Assembly (NCBI GenBank): GCA_049889415.1
Contig: JBMHDL010000010.1
Coordinates: forward strand, 110,378-174,377
DNA: 64,000 bases
Direction: 5' to 3'
Source: JAYQKL01 sp049889415
Lineage (GTDB): Bacteria > Pseudomonadota > Alphaproteobacteria > RS24
Shown: one piece after another, positions 35,695-43,560 of the stretch
Position numbering within the stretch: the first letter of the stretch is position 1
Layout: each line of letters begins with the position of its first letter
Notes under the pieces: model-generated
The model's input: the letters and a program-made list of their open reading frames with translations, nothing else
Told to the model about the DNA's origin: nothing
The model's database searches: none
Made by a program: the position numbers and the translations under genes

Positions 35695-36058
35695 GTTGAA
35701 CATTTCCATCAACAACCGGCCTTTCCTGATCTCCTGTGCAGACGGTGAAGAGCCGCATGTATCCCGGCTTGCCGAAGAGCTCGCGGCACGGATCAGTTCC
35801 ATAAAGAAAAATGTCGGAGAAGTCGGGGACAGTCGGCTGCTGGTGCTGGCCGGTCTCACCATGTGTGACGAAATCAAGTCCTTGAGTGACCGGCTTGCGG
35901 CCCTGCAACGCCAAATTGACACAAACACCCTAAGTGCTGCGGATGCCGGCAATCAGGTCAGGGATATCGAAGCTTCGATTGCAGCAACCCTGACGGAAGC
36001 GACACAAAAACTGCAAAACATGTCGGACTTGGTGCCGTCTCCTCAAGATACTGAGTGA
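35687..36058 (+). CDS. zapA: cell division protein ZapA
   Basis: FtsZ-ring stabiliser of 123 residues. The N-terminal domain begins GELNISINNRPFLISCADGEE, followed by VSRLAEELAARISSI and SRLLVLAGLTMCDEIKSL, the ZapA signature. The C-terminal half is a coiled coil. ATG 35687 overlaps the stop of the upstream coiled-coil gene, suggesting translational coupling. In alphaproteobacteria zapA is normally followed by 6S RNA and fau; here a glycosyltransferase gene intervenes. Confidence 0.93.
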   Translation: MGELNISINNRPFLISCADGEEPHVSRLAEELAARISSIKKNVGEVGDSRLLVLAGLTMCDEIKSLSDRLAALQRQIDTNTLSAADAGNQVRDIEASIAATLTEATQKLQNMSDLVPSPQDTE

Positions 36059-36062
36059 CCCT

Positions 36063-37100
36063 ATGCGTATTCTGAATGTCGGCAATTTTCATTATGCCCG
36101 CCAAGCCCAGATCTATTACGTCATGTGCCGGAAGCTGTCGAACGGCTTGGTGGCGAACGGGCATCATGTATATAATTTTGATGACCGATTGATGGCGCGC
36201 ATGACCAATTTCATCCGCACCCGGTCTGTTGGGGCGCGACGTGTCAACAAATCCTTCATTCAATGCTGCGAAACTTTTCAGCCGGATTTGATTTTTCTGA
36301 ATTTCGCAGATTTGATTGATATTGAAACGCTTGATCATATCAAAACGCTGCTTCCTCAGGTCCGCATCGCCAATGTTTTTCTGGATCCTCTGGACAGCCG
36401 GCGCAACCGGAAAAGGGTTGAAGAATACGGCACTGTTGCGGATGCGAGCTTTGTGACAACGGCCGGGGCCGCCTTTGCGGAGATGAACGCGAAGGTCAAA
36501 AATTTACATTTCATTCCAAATGCCGTTGATGCCAGGGTTGAGAACAAGAATGTATTTGGCATAACCGGGCAAGACCATGATGTGTTTTTCTCTGTTGGCT
36601 CTTACAAAGGGTCGCCCGAAAGGGTCAACAAAGCTGTTGAATTATCACGCTGGTTGCCCAGGGCGCGTTACAGTTTTTATGGTTTCTCAGGGGTTCAGCC
36701 TGTCTGGGGGGAGGCGTATTTCCGCGCCATCGCCGATGCCCGTATCGGTCTGAATTTCAGCCGCTTTGAAGACCATTATCTCTACACCTCGGACCGCATT
36801 AGCCATTATATGGGCAATGGCTTGCTTACCGTTTTTGACAAGATGAGTGGCCTCGATCTGTTTTTCGACGACACAGAGGCCATTTTCTTTTCTGACATCG
36901 AGGAACTGGCCGACAAAATCGATTTTTATCTGGATCATGATGAAAGCCGCCGCAAAGTTGCCAAAGCGGGGCATGATAAAATTCACGCCATGCACAATGT
37001 GGAAGCGGTCTGCCGGTTCATTGTCGAGCGCACCATGGACCTGCCGCTCAGTCAAACTTATGACTGGCCGACCCGTCCTGAAACAATCAACCCTCACTAG
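36063..37100 (+). CDS. CgeB-like glycosyltransferase (GT-B fold) between zapA and 6S RNA
   Basis: A 345-residue protein of GT-B type. The N-terminal MRILNVGNFHYARQAQIYYV domain is followed by a C-terminal glycosyltransferase-1-like region with a family-typical pattern RIGLNFSRFEDHYLYTSDRI, in which the acceptor/donor loop has Glu replaced by Asp, then MGNGLLTVFDKMSGLDLFF and FSDIEELADKIDFYLDHDE. This arrangement resembles spore-protein CgeB and similar glycosyltransferases (PF13524-like). No signal peptide or membrane span. It starts 4 bases after zapA, so it is co-transcribed with division genes. Target unknown; a surface or flagellin sugar is possible but unsupported. Confidence 0.75.
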   Translation: MRILNVGNFHYARQAQIYYVMCRKLSNGLVANGHHVYNFDDRLMARMTNFIRTRSVGARRVNKSFIQCCETFQPDLIFLNFADLIDIETLDHIKTLLPQVRIANVFLDPLDSRRNRKRVEEYGTVADASFVTTAGAAFAEMNAKVKNLHFIPNAVDARVENKNVFGITGQDHDVFFSVGSYKGSPERVNKAVELSRWLPRARYSFYGFSGVQPVWGEAYFRAIADARIGLNFSRFEDHYLYTSDRISHYMGNGLLTVFDKMSGLDLFFDDTEAIFFSDIEELADKIDFYLDHDESRRKVAKAGHDKIHAMHNVEAVCRFIVERTMDLPLSQTYDWPTRPETINPH

Positions 37101-37136
37101 ACTTGTGCAGCGTGCCCTTTGGTCTTATGACTTGGG

Positions 37137-37290
37137 GTGGAACCGTCCGGTTGCCTGGGTCGATATAGCGCTCGGGACCTTACGATCCTAACGGGAGCTG
37201 TCACTGCGCTAGATCGTGGTCTTTTGCACACGGCGCCCACCTACACCAGTAGGTCTCCGGGGATCAGATCCAGGGCCGCGACGGTTCCAA
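37137..37290 (+). ncRNA. ssrS: 6S RNA
   Basis: A ~154-base gene-free stretch in the canonical place between the zapA region and fau. It folds as expected of 6S RNA, the RNA that mimics an open promoter and binds the sigma-70 holoenzyme. The closing stem is GGAACCGTC (37139-37147) with GACGGTTCC (37280-37288); an inner stem is CCTGG (37154-37158) with CCAGG (37270-37274); a central-bubble hairpin is ACGATC (37182-37187) with GATCGT (37212-37217). A TCTTAT -10-like box at 37123-37128 would start transcription near 37137. The exact ends are estimated. Length matches other alphaproteobacterial 6S RNAs. Confidence 0.85.
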
Positions 37291-37332
37291 CCACGGTTGA
37301 AAATGGTTTGACTGATCCAGGAAAGTCCGCTG

Positions 37333-37926
37333 ATGTTTGCCTCCGCCTTGTCTCAGGAAAAGAAAACATGCCGCCGGCTGGCGATGGCGCGACGTCAGGC
37401 CATTGAAGCTGTTCAGGCTGAAGCGGCGGCCATGGCGGTCTGTTCCGTCTGGGATGATTTAGCAGCATCTCTGCCATCAGGAAATTGCACTATTGCGATG
37501 TATTTGGCCGCCGGCAGTGAAATGGAAACTGACGGTCTGATGCGGAAGCTTGCTGATCAGGGATGCAAGCTGGCGCTCCCCGTGACGCAGCCGCAGGATG
37601 ATAGCATGATGTTCAGAAGCTATCGTCCCGGCGATAAGCTGGTGAAAGGCGGGTTTGGGATGATGGAGCCGGACCCGGCGCAGGCCGAGGTTGAGCCGGA
37701 GGTGGTGGTTTTGCCATTGCTCGGCTTTGATGGGGTCGGTACACGCCTTGGACGTGGTGGCGGACATTATGACAGGGCGCTGTCGGTCTTGCGGTCCCGG
37801 AAAACAATACAGGCCGTCGGGTTGGCATATGAAGTGCAGTTTTTTGAGGCTTTGCCTTGCGAACCCCATGATGAAAAGCTAAATGCAGTGATTACTGAGT
37901 CATGTGTCAGACTATTTGACGGTTAA
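37333..37926 (+). CDS. fau: 5-formyltetrahydrofolate cyclo-ligase
   Basis: ATP-dependent conversion of 5-formyl-THF to 5,10-methenyl-THF (YgfA). The 197 residues include RRQAIEAVQAEAAAM, MYLAAGSEMETDGLMRKL and the C-terminal signature LPLLGFDGVGTRLGRGGGHY. It starts about 43 bases after the end of 6S RNA, the classic ssrS-ygfA arrangement, and may be read through from it. Confidence 0.95.
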   Translation: MFASALSQEKKTCRRLAMARRQAIEAVQAEAAAMAVCSVWDDLAASLPSGNCTIAMYLAAGSEMETDGLMRKLADQGCKLALPVTQPQDDSMMFRSYRPGDKLVKGGFGMMEPDPAQAEVEPEVVVLPLLGFDGVGTRLGRGGGHYDRALSVLRSRKTIQAVGLAYEVQFFEALPCEPHDEKLNAVITESCVRLFDG

Positions 37927-37958
37927 GTGCCTATTGAGGCTGGAAAGGTCAGGTCAGG

Positions 37959-38771
37959 GTGAAAATCCTCTTTTTTGGAGATGTTGTCGGGCGGCGCGCG
38001 CGCGAAGAACTCATCGCGAATTTGCCGGACATCAGGCGGGGTCTGGAGGCTGACTTTGTCGCCGTCAATGGTGAAAACGCCGCCGGCGGTTTCGGCATTA
38101 CCGAAGATATCGCGACTGCCCTTTATGATGCCGGTGTCGATGTCATTACGCTGGGCAACCATGCCTGGGACCAGCGTGAAACTTTGGGGCACATTGCACG
38201 GGAACCGAGATTGCTGCGCCCGGCCAATTACCCTGCCGGCACACCCGGGCAGGGGGTTGGCTTTTACCAGACGGATGATGGGCATCAGATTGTCGTCATT
38301 ACCCTTCTGGGGCAATTGTTCATGGAAACGCTTGAGGACCCCTTCGCCCGGCTGGAGCAGGAATTGTCGGTTACGACTTTGGGTGAAAACGCCGATGCCG
38401 TGATTGTGGAAATTCATGGTGAGGCAACATCCGAAAAAATGGGTATCGGGCATTTTTGCGACGGGCGGGCCAGTATGGTCGTCGGCAGTCACACCCATAT
38501 CCCGACCGCCGATGCCCAGATTTTGCCGGGCGGTACGGCTTATCAGTCGGATCTAGGCATGTGCGGAGACTATGACAGCGTCATCGGTATGGAAAAGGAT
38601 GAGCCGCTTTACCGGTTCACGACAAAAATGCGGCGCGGACGTTTTACTCCGGCTCTGGAAACCCCGACTTTGTGCGGCGCGCTGGTGACGGTTGACCCGC
38701 AAACCGGACTGGCCCAGGCGATTGAACCGGTGCGTCTGGGCGGGCGGCTGTCCGCTACGCATGATTTCTAA
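37959..38771 (+). CDS. ymdB: YmdB-family metallophosphoesterase (TIGR00282)
   Basis: Calcineurin-like phosphoesterase of 270 residues. Metal-binding motifs are MKILFFGDVVGR (GD), NGENAAGG (GNxxxx-like Asn), TLGNHAWD (GNH) and VEIHGEATSEK...VVGSHTHIPTAD (GHTH-like). Bacillus YmdB is a 2',3'-cyclic-nucleotide phosphodiesterase; the role in alphaproteobacteria is unclear. The start is GTG 37959, fixed by the conserved N-terminus MKILFFGD. Follows fau by 32 bases. Confidence 0.93.
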   Translation: MKILFFGDVVGRRAREELIANLPDIRRGLEADFVAVNGENAAGGFGITEDIATALYDAGVDVITLGNHAWDQRETLGHIAREPRLLRPANYPAGTPGQGVGFYQTDDGHQIVVITLLGQLFMETLEDPFARLEQELSVTTLGENADAVIVEIHGEATSEKMGIGHFCDGRASMVVGSHTHIPTADAQILPGGTAYQSDLGMCGDYDSVIGMEKDEPLYRFTTKMRRGRFTPALETPTLCGALVTVDPQTGLAQAIEPVRLGGRLSATHDF

Positions 38772-38790
38772 AACATCACAGCCTAGGCAT

Positions 38791-38815
38791 TGTGACACGG
38801 TGTGACACAGTGTAG
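38791..38815. repeat. tandem decamer repeat upstream of yebC
   Basis: TGTGACACGG (38791-38800) and TGTGACACAG (38801-38810) are adjacent direct repeats, followed by a partial third unit TGTAG. They lie in the 91-base gap before yebC, next to an 8-base palindrome GCCTAGGC at 38781-38788. They could be tandem operator sites. Confidence 0.5.
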
Positions 38816-38862
38816 ATTGGCAGGAACACCAACCGCACATTGATTCTGGAGGCTCCGTCGCC

Positions 38863-39609
38863 ATGGCCGGACATTCTAAATTCGCCAACATCAAGCACCG
38901 CAAGGGCGCGCAGGACAAAAAACGCGCCAAAATATTCGCCCGCCTGTCCAAGGAAATCACCATTGCCGCGAAAATGGGCATGCCCGACCCCGACGCTAAT
39001 CCACGTCTGCGCACGGCGATTGCGGCTGCCCGCGCCCAAAACATGCCGAAGGACAATATTGAGCGTGCCATCAAGAAAAGTGACGATGCCGGCGGTGAAA
39101 ATTTTGAGGAGGTCCGTTATGAGGGCTTTGGACCCGGCGGAATTGGTGTGATTGTTGAAACCCTGACCGACAACCGCAACCGCACGGCCGGCGACGTCCG
39201 GTCAACATTTTCCAAAAACGGCGGAAATATGGGGGAGACAGGCTCAGTTTCCTTCATGTTTGACCGTTGCGGGGCGGTCGTTTATCCGGCCGAAACTGCT
39301 GATGCAGATACTGTGTTCGAAGCGGCCATTGACGCCGGGGCGGAGGATGTCAACAGTTCGGAGGATGAACATGAAATTCTCTGCGCCATGGAGGATTTGC
39401 ATAATGTGGTGGACAGTCTGGAGGCCAAACTCGGCCCGCCGCCATCCGCTAATATCGTCTGGAAACCGCAAAATGAAATTGCCGTGGATGCCGACTCTGC
39501 CGAAAAGGTTTTGAAGCTGATGGAAGCGCTGGACGATATTGATGATGTTCAGAATGTCTATGCCAATTTTGACATTGATGAAGAGGTCATGGAGAAGCTT
39601 TCCGTTTGA
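38863..39609 (+). CDS. yebC: YebC/PmpR family (TACO1) protein
   Basis: The 248 residues begin MAGHSKFANIKHRKGAQDKK, the unmistakable YebC signature, with LSKEITIAAKMGMPDPDANP and the acidic C-terminal domain. YebC proteins were long annotated as transcriptional regulators; members also act at the ribosome to relieve stalling at proline-rich stretches. Upstream of ruvCAB, a conserved neighbourhood in Proteobacteria. Confidence 0.97.
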   Translation: MAGHSKFANIKHRKGAQDKKRAKIFARLSKEITIAAKMGMPDPDANPRLRTAIAAARAQNMPKDNIERAIKKSDDAGGENFEEVRYEGFGPGGIGVIVETLTDNRNRTAGDVRSTFSKNGGNMGETGSVSFMFDRCGAVVYPAETADADTVFEAAIDAGAEDVNSSEDEHEILCAMEDLHNVVDSLEAKLGPPPSANIVWKPQNEIAVDADSAEKVLKLMEALDDIDDVQNVYANFDIDEEVMEKLSV

Positions 39610-39635
39610 CTTGGGCGCGACAAAAGAGACACTGA

Positions 39636-40166
39636 ATGGTAAACCCCCGCCGACTCATAGGACTTGACCCCGGGCTGAGATTTCTCGGTTGGGGGATTGT
39701 TGAGGTGTCGGCAAACAAACTCACTCACATCGCCAATGGAACCGTCAGATCAACGCCTAAAACGGATTTGGCGGATCGACTGGTCGAGTTGGAGAGTGGG
39801 CTAGAAAGCGTTATGGCAGAATTTTCGCCGCAATTGGCTGCGGTGGAAAATACCTTCGTCAACCGCGATGCTGCGGCGTCCCTGAAACTGGGCCAAGCCA
39901 GGGCCATCTGCCTGCTGGTGCCGGCACGTCATGGCTTGAAGGTCGCAGAATATGCCCCGAACATGATCAAGAAAAGCGTGACCGGCTCAGGTCATGCCGA
40001 CAAGGTGCAGATGCAGACCATGGTGTCTATGCTGCTGCCGAACTGTAAACCGGACAGCGAACATGCCGCCGATGCGCTCGCCGTCGCCATCGCCCATGCC
40101 CATAGCGGGTCGCTCGATGACCGTCTCGCTGTCAAGGGTGCAGATCGAAAAAGGCAGCTAACATGA
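39636..40166 (+). CDS. ruvC: Holliday junction resolvase RuvC
   Basis: Endonuclease that cuts Holliday junctions, working with RuvAB. The 176 residues begin with LIGLDPGLRFLGWG (Asp11), AAVENTFVNRDAA (Glu71) and SEHAADALAVA, giving His143 and Asp146 as the last acidic-site residues. The enteric enzyme has Asp at the His position, whereas the Thermus thermophilus enzyme has His, so the site is still complete. The stop overlaps the ruvA ATG by 4 bases. Confidence 0.97.
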   Translation: MVNPRRLIGLDPGLRFLGWGIVEVSANKLTHIANGTVRSTPKTDLADRLVELESGLESVMAEFSPQLAAVENTFVNRDAAASLKLGQARAICLLVPARHGLKVAEYAPNMIKKSVTGSGHADKVQMQTMVSMLLPNCKPDSEHAADALAVAIAHAHSGSLDDRLAVKGADRKRQLT

Positions 40167-40774
40167 TCGGACGGTTGAAGGGTCTTTTGGAAGATAAAGG
40201 GGACGGCTGGGTGCTGGTGGACGTCAATGGCGTCGGTTATATGGTCGAGGTGTCATCACGGTTGCTGGGCACGTTGCCGACTGTCGGAGAACCGGTCGTC
40301 CTGGCGATTGAGACTTATGTACGCGAGGACCAACTGCGCCTGTTTGGGTTTGGTGATGAAAATGAAAAAGGCCTGTTTAAACTCCTGATGGGGGTGCAGG
40401 GGGTCGGTGCGAAAGTCGCATTGGCAATCCAGGGGGTTTTGTCCGGCGAGGAACTGGTGCAGGCAATTGCGGCTCAGGATAAGGCGATGGTGGCGCGCGC
40501 GCCGGGCGTCGGTCCAAAAGTGGCTCAACGCATTGTGCAGGAATTGAAGGATAAAATACCGGAAACCAGTTTTGCCACGGCTGCCGCTTTTGCCGACGCG
40601 GATGTCGGTGGGGAGAGTGCTGGTATTGCCGACGCGCTTTCGGCGCTTGAGAATCTCGGTTATGCCAGGTCACAGGCGCACAAGGCTGTCATGGATGGGG
40701 TGCAGAAGGCCGGCGAAACAGAGGTGAAAACAGAGGATTTGATCCGTCTCGCCCTGAAGGAGTTGGGGCGCTGA
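40163..40774 (+). CDS. ruvA: Holliday junction branch migration protein RuvA
   Basis: Junction-binding tetramer subunit of 203 residues. The N-terminal OB domain begins MIGRLKGLLEDKG, two helix-hairpin-helix elements lie at GVQGVGAKVALAIQ and APGVGPKVAQRIVQEL, and the C-terminal RuvB-binding domain is at ADALSALENLGYARSQAHKAV. Starts inside the end of ruvC. Confidence 0.97.
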   Translation: MIGRLKGLLEDKGDGWVLVDVNGVGYMVEVSSRLLGTLPTVGEPVVLAIETYVREDQLRLFGFGDENEKGLFKLLMGVQGVGAKVALAIQGVLSGEELVQAIAAQDKAMVARAPGVGPKVAQRIVQELKDKIPETSFATAAAFADADVGGESAGIADALSALENLGYARSQAHKAVMDGVQKAGETEVKTEDLIRLALKELGR

Positions 40775-40784
40775 GGTGGTAAAA

Positions 40785-41843
40785 ATGACGGAAAGTGACA
40801 GGCTGATAGACGCACATGCCAATGATGGGGCCGGAGACGACAAAGATGTCGCCCTCAGACCAAAGTCCCTTGATGGGTTCATTGGTCAGAAAAAGGGACG
40901 CGAGAATCTCTCGGTTTTCATTCAGGCGGCGCAAAAGCGCGGCGATGCGATGGACCATGTCCTGCTTGCCGGGCCGCCAGGACTGGGCAAAACGACGCTG
41001 GCGCAGATAGTCGCCAAAGAGCTTGGTGTCGGTTTTCGTGCGACATCTGGCCCGGTCATCACCAAGGCGGGAGATCTGGCTGCTTTGCTGACTAATCTGG
41101 AGCCTCGGGATGTCCTGTTTATTGATGAAATCCACCGGCTCAGTCCGGCGGTTGAGGAAGTTCTCTATCCGGCCATGGAGGATTTTGAACTGGATCTCAT
41201 CATCGGTGAGGGGCCGGCGGCGCGCTCGGTGAAGATTGACCTGCAGCCCTTTACGCTGGTCGGTGCAACAACGCGTGCCGGACTGCTGACGACCCCCTTG
41301 CGCGACCGTTTCGGCATTCCGGTCTATCTGAACTTTTATGAAGAGGACGAATTGCGCGAAATTGTGTCCCGCAATGCCGGGCTGATGGGGTTGGCGCTGA
41401 CCGAGAGCGGGGCGGGTGAGATTGCCCGCCGCTCGCGTGGGACACCCCGCGTGGCTGGGCGGCTGTTGCGCCGCGTGCGCGACTTTGCTCAGGTGGCCGG
41501 TGCCGATCAGGTGGATGCCGCTGTTGCTGACAAGGCTTTACTGAAACTGGATGTTGACTCCCAGGGGCTTGATGGTCTCGACCACCGTTATCTCTCCTGT
41601 GTGGCCGAGAAATTCGCCGGCGGGCCGGTCGGTATAGATACAATCTCTGCTGCTTTGAGTGAGCCACGAGATGCTTTGGAGGATATTGTCGAACCCTTTT
41701 TGATTCAACTCGGCTTTGTCTCCAGAACCCCGCGTGGCCGCATGTTGATGCCGGCCGCCTTCAGCCACCTTGGTGTGATGCCACCCGCCCGCGGGCAGGG
41801 GGCAGGGCCCGGACTGTTTGATGACACTGGGGATGACGGGTGA
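40785..41843 (+). CDS. ruvB: Holliday junction branch migration helicase RuvB
   Basis: AAA+ motor of 352 residues. Walker A is AGPPGLGKTTLAQ, Walker B DVLFIDEIHRL, the sensor region GATTRAGLLTTPLRDRFG, and the C-terminal winged helix ends with PRGRMLMPAAFSHLG. ATG 40785 is chosen because GAGGTG (40774-40779) is a good ribosome site for it; an in-frame GTG at 40776 lies inside that site. Confidence 0.97.
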   Translation: MTESDRLIDAHANDGAGDDKDVALRPKSLDGFIGQKKGRENLSVFIQAAQKRGDAMDHVLLAGPPGLGKTTLAQIVAKELGVGFRATSGPVITKAGDLAALLTNLEPRDVLFIDEIHRLSPAVEEVLYPAMEDFELDLIIGEGPAARSVKIDLQPFTLVGATTRAGLLTTPLRDRFGIPVYLNFYEEDELREIVSRNAGLMGLALTESGAGEIARRSRGTPRVAGRLLRRVRDFAQVAGADQVDAAVADKALLKLDVDSQGLDGLDHRYLSCVAEKFAGGPVGIDTISAALSEPRDALEDIVEPFLIQLGFVSRTPRGRMLMPAAFSHLGVMPPARGQGAGPGLFDDTGDDG

Positions 41844-42283
41844 TGAGCGGGCGGTTCAGTAATGGCGTGCACGAGATGCCGGTGCGGGTCTATTATGAAG
41901 ACACAGACCTTTCCGGGTTCGTCTATCACGCCAATTATCTGCGCTTTGCCGAGCGTGGACGGTCGGATTTTCTATACCATTGCGGTGTCGATCATGATGT
42001 GTTGAAAAGCGGCACTCCGGAAACGGTTTTTGTGGTCGCATCCATGGATATTGCTTTCAAGATGCCCGCTAAAATCAATGATCTGTTGACCGTCAGAACC
42101 GTTTACACCAAGGCCAAGGGCGCGCGGTTTGAAATTTCGCAGAAAATCCTGCGCGGCGATGAACTGGTCTGGATGGCTGATATTGTCGCCGCCAGTGTAA
42201 CGCTTGACGGCCGCCCTGTTCGCCTGCCTGATGCGATGATGCGGCTTGTAACAGACCGTTTGGGCAATAAAGACCTCATCTAA
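41843..42283 (+). CDS. ybgC: tol-pal system acyl-CoA thioesterase
   Basis: Hotdog-fold thioesterase (146 residues), with the active-site motif VRVYYEDTDLSGFVYHANYL containing the catalytic Asp, and RSDFL. It is the usual first gene of the tol-pal cluster, thought to act on phospholipid acyl groups at the envelope. ATG 41843 shares its A with the ruvB stop (TGATG); GTG 41840 is also possible. Confidence 0.94.
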   Translation: MSGRFSNGVHEMPVRVYYEDTDLSGFVYHANYLRFAERGRSDFLYHCGVDHDVLKSGTPETVFVVASMDIAFKMPAKINDLLTVRTVYTKAKGARFEISQKILRGDELVWMADIVAASVTLDGRPVRLPDAMMRLVTDRLGNKDLI

Positions 42284-42317
42284 GCCTCAGTTTGGTCACA
42301 TTCTCCTGCATAGTGGT

Positions 42318-42357
42318 GCCATGGAGGATTCAAGTGTTTTCCATGGATAGTTTTTTT
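42318..42357 (+). terminator. terminator-like hairpin between ybgC and tolQ
   Basis: Inverted arms CCATGGA (42319-42325) and TCCATGG (42340-42346) are followed, after ATAG, by seven T residues (42351-42357). It could attenuate read-through from ruvB-ybgC into tolQ, but the loop is long (14 bases) and the T run is offset, so partial termination at most is likely. Confidence 0.4.
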
Positions 42358-42373
42358 GCAGATGAGGCTCGAA

Positions 42374-43105
42374 ATGGACCCGATCACTGATCCGATTGTC
42401 ATGCAACAGGCGCAGGAAATGGCTGTGCAGGATTTTTCGCTTTTATCACTCTTTCTCAGAGCTGATTTTGTCGTCAAACTGGTCATGATCGGTTTGATTA
42501 TGGCTTCCGTTTGGACCTGGACCATTATTTTTGAGAAAGCCCTGCTGTTACGTCGGCTCACCCAACGCGCCGACGCTTTTGAGAAACTCTTCTGGTCCGG
42601 CGAAAATCTGCAGAACCTGTATCGCAAAGTTGCGGCCGGGGCGGATCATCCCATAGCACGGGTATTTAATGCCGGTATGCGGGAATGGACTCGGTCGGAA
42701 AGTGACGGGAAAGAAAGCGGTTTCGCGCCGGGGCTGCAGCAAAGGCTGGACCGGGTTTTAACGGTGTCGATAGCCCGTGAGATGGCCAATATTGAAAGGC
42801 GCATGCTGTTTCTGGCAACTGTCGGGGCGGTGGCGCCGTTTGTCGGTCTGTTCGGGACGGTCTGGGGGATTATGAACAGTTTTCAGGCGATTGCGATGAG
42901 TCGCGACACCAATCTGGCGGTTGTCGCTCCGGGCATTGCCGAAGCGCTTTTCGCCACGGGTCTTGGTCTGCTCGCAGCCATACCGGCCGTCATCGCCTAT
43001 AATAAATTTTCCAATGATCTGGGGGGGTATGCCAACCGTCTAGACATGTTCGCAGATGAGTTTTCCAATCTCTTGTCCCGTCACATCGACTCGCAGGACG
43101 GCTGA
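42374..43105 (+). CDS. tolQ: Tol-Pal proton channel subunit TolQ
   Basis: Inner-membrane protein of 243 residues with three membrane segments: FVVKLVMIGLIMASVWTWT (about 36-54), and two in AVAPFVGLFGTVWGIMNSF and GLGLLAAIPAVIAY. It forms the proton-driven motor with TolR that energises TolA and outer-membrane constriction. ATG 42374 is preferred to in-frame TTG/ATG codons at 42356 and 42362. The stop shares one base with tolR. Confidence 0.96.
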   Translation: MDPITDPIVMQQAQEMAVQDFSLLSLFLRADFVVKLVMIGLIMASVWTWTIIFEKALLLRRLTQRADAFEKLFWSGENLQNLYRKVAAGADHPIARVFNAGMREWTRSESDGKESGFAPGLQQRLDRVLTVSIAREMANIERRMLFLATVGAVAPFVGLFGTVWGIMNSFQAIAMSRDTNLAVVAPGIAEALFATGLGLLAAIPAVIAYNKFSNDLGGYANRLDMFADEFSNLLSRHIDSQDG

Positions 43106-43560
43106 TGGCCGGGGGTCTGAGACATATGCAGGGTGCCCGCGGGACCGGTCGCGGCCGGCGGCATCACCGTCCGATGAGTGAAATCAATGTCACGCCCATG
43201 GTGGATGTGATGCTGGTTCTGCTTATTGTTTTTATGGTTGCAGCGCCTTTGCTGACTGTCGGTGTGCCCGTCAATCTGCCGCAAGCCGGCGCAGAAAGCC
43301 TGACAGGGGACGATGAGCCACTGGCCATCACCATTCAGCCAGACGGCACGGTGTTTATTCAGGACACATTGATAGATGCAGATGCCTTGATCCCGCGCCT
43401 GCGGGCGATTGTCGGGGAGGGGTATGACCAGCGCATTTATGTGCGTGGTGACAAGAATGCCGCTTATGGGGTGGTTGCCGGCGTGATGGCGCGGATCAAT
43501 CAAGCCGGTTTTGCCCGGGTGGCTCTGGTGACGGAAATGCCTGAAGCAGGTTCAAAATAA
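43105..43560 (+). CDS. tolR: Tol-Pal motor protein TolR
   Basis: ExbD/TolR family, 151 residues. A single membrane span follows MSEINVTPMVDVMLVLLIVF, where the Asp in MVDV is the proton-carrying residue. The C-terminal periplasmic domain includes VYVRGDKNAAYG-type sequence (IYVRGDKNAAYGVVAGVM). Overlaps tolQ by 1 base and abuts tolA directly. Confidence 0.96.
   Translation: MAGGLRHMQGARGTGRGRRHHRPMSEINVTPMVDVMLVLLIVFMVAAPLLTVGVPVNLPQAGAESLTGDDEPLAITIQPDGTVFIQDTLIDADALIPRLRAIVGEGYDQRIYVRGDKNAAYGVVAGVMARINQAGFARVALVTEMPEAGSK

Noticed and set aside
39636..40166. Missing catalytic Asp in RuvC (His143)
   Set aside because: Thermus thermophilus RuvC has His at the same position, so the active site is complete.
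42356..42373. Longer TolQ start at TTG 42356 or ATG 42362
   Set aside because: The TTG overlaps the T run of the terminator-like hairpin, and ATG 42374 gives a family-typical N-terminus.
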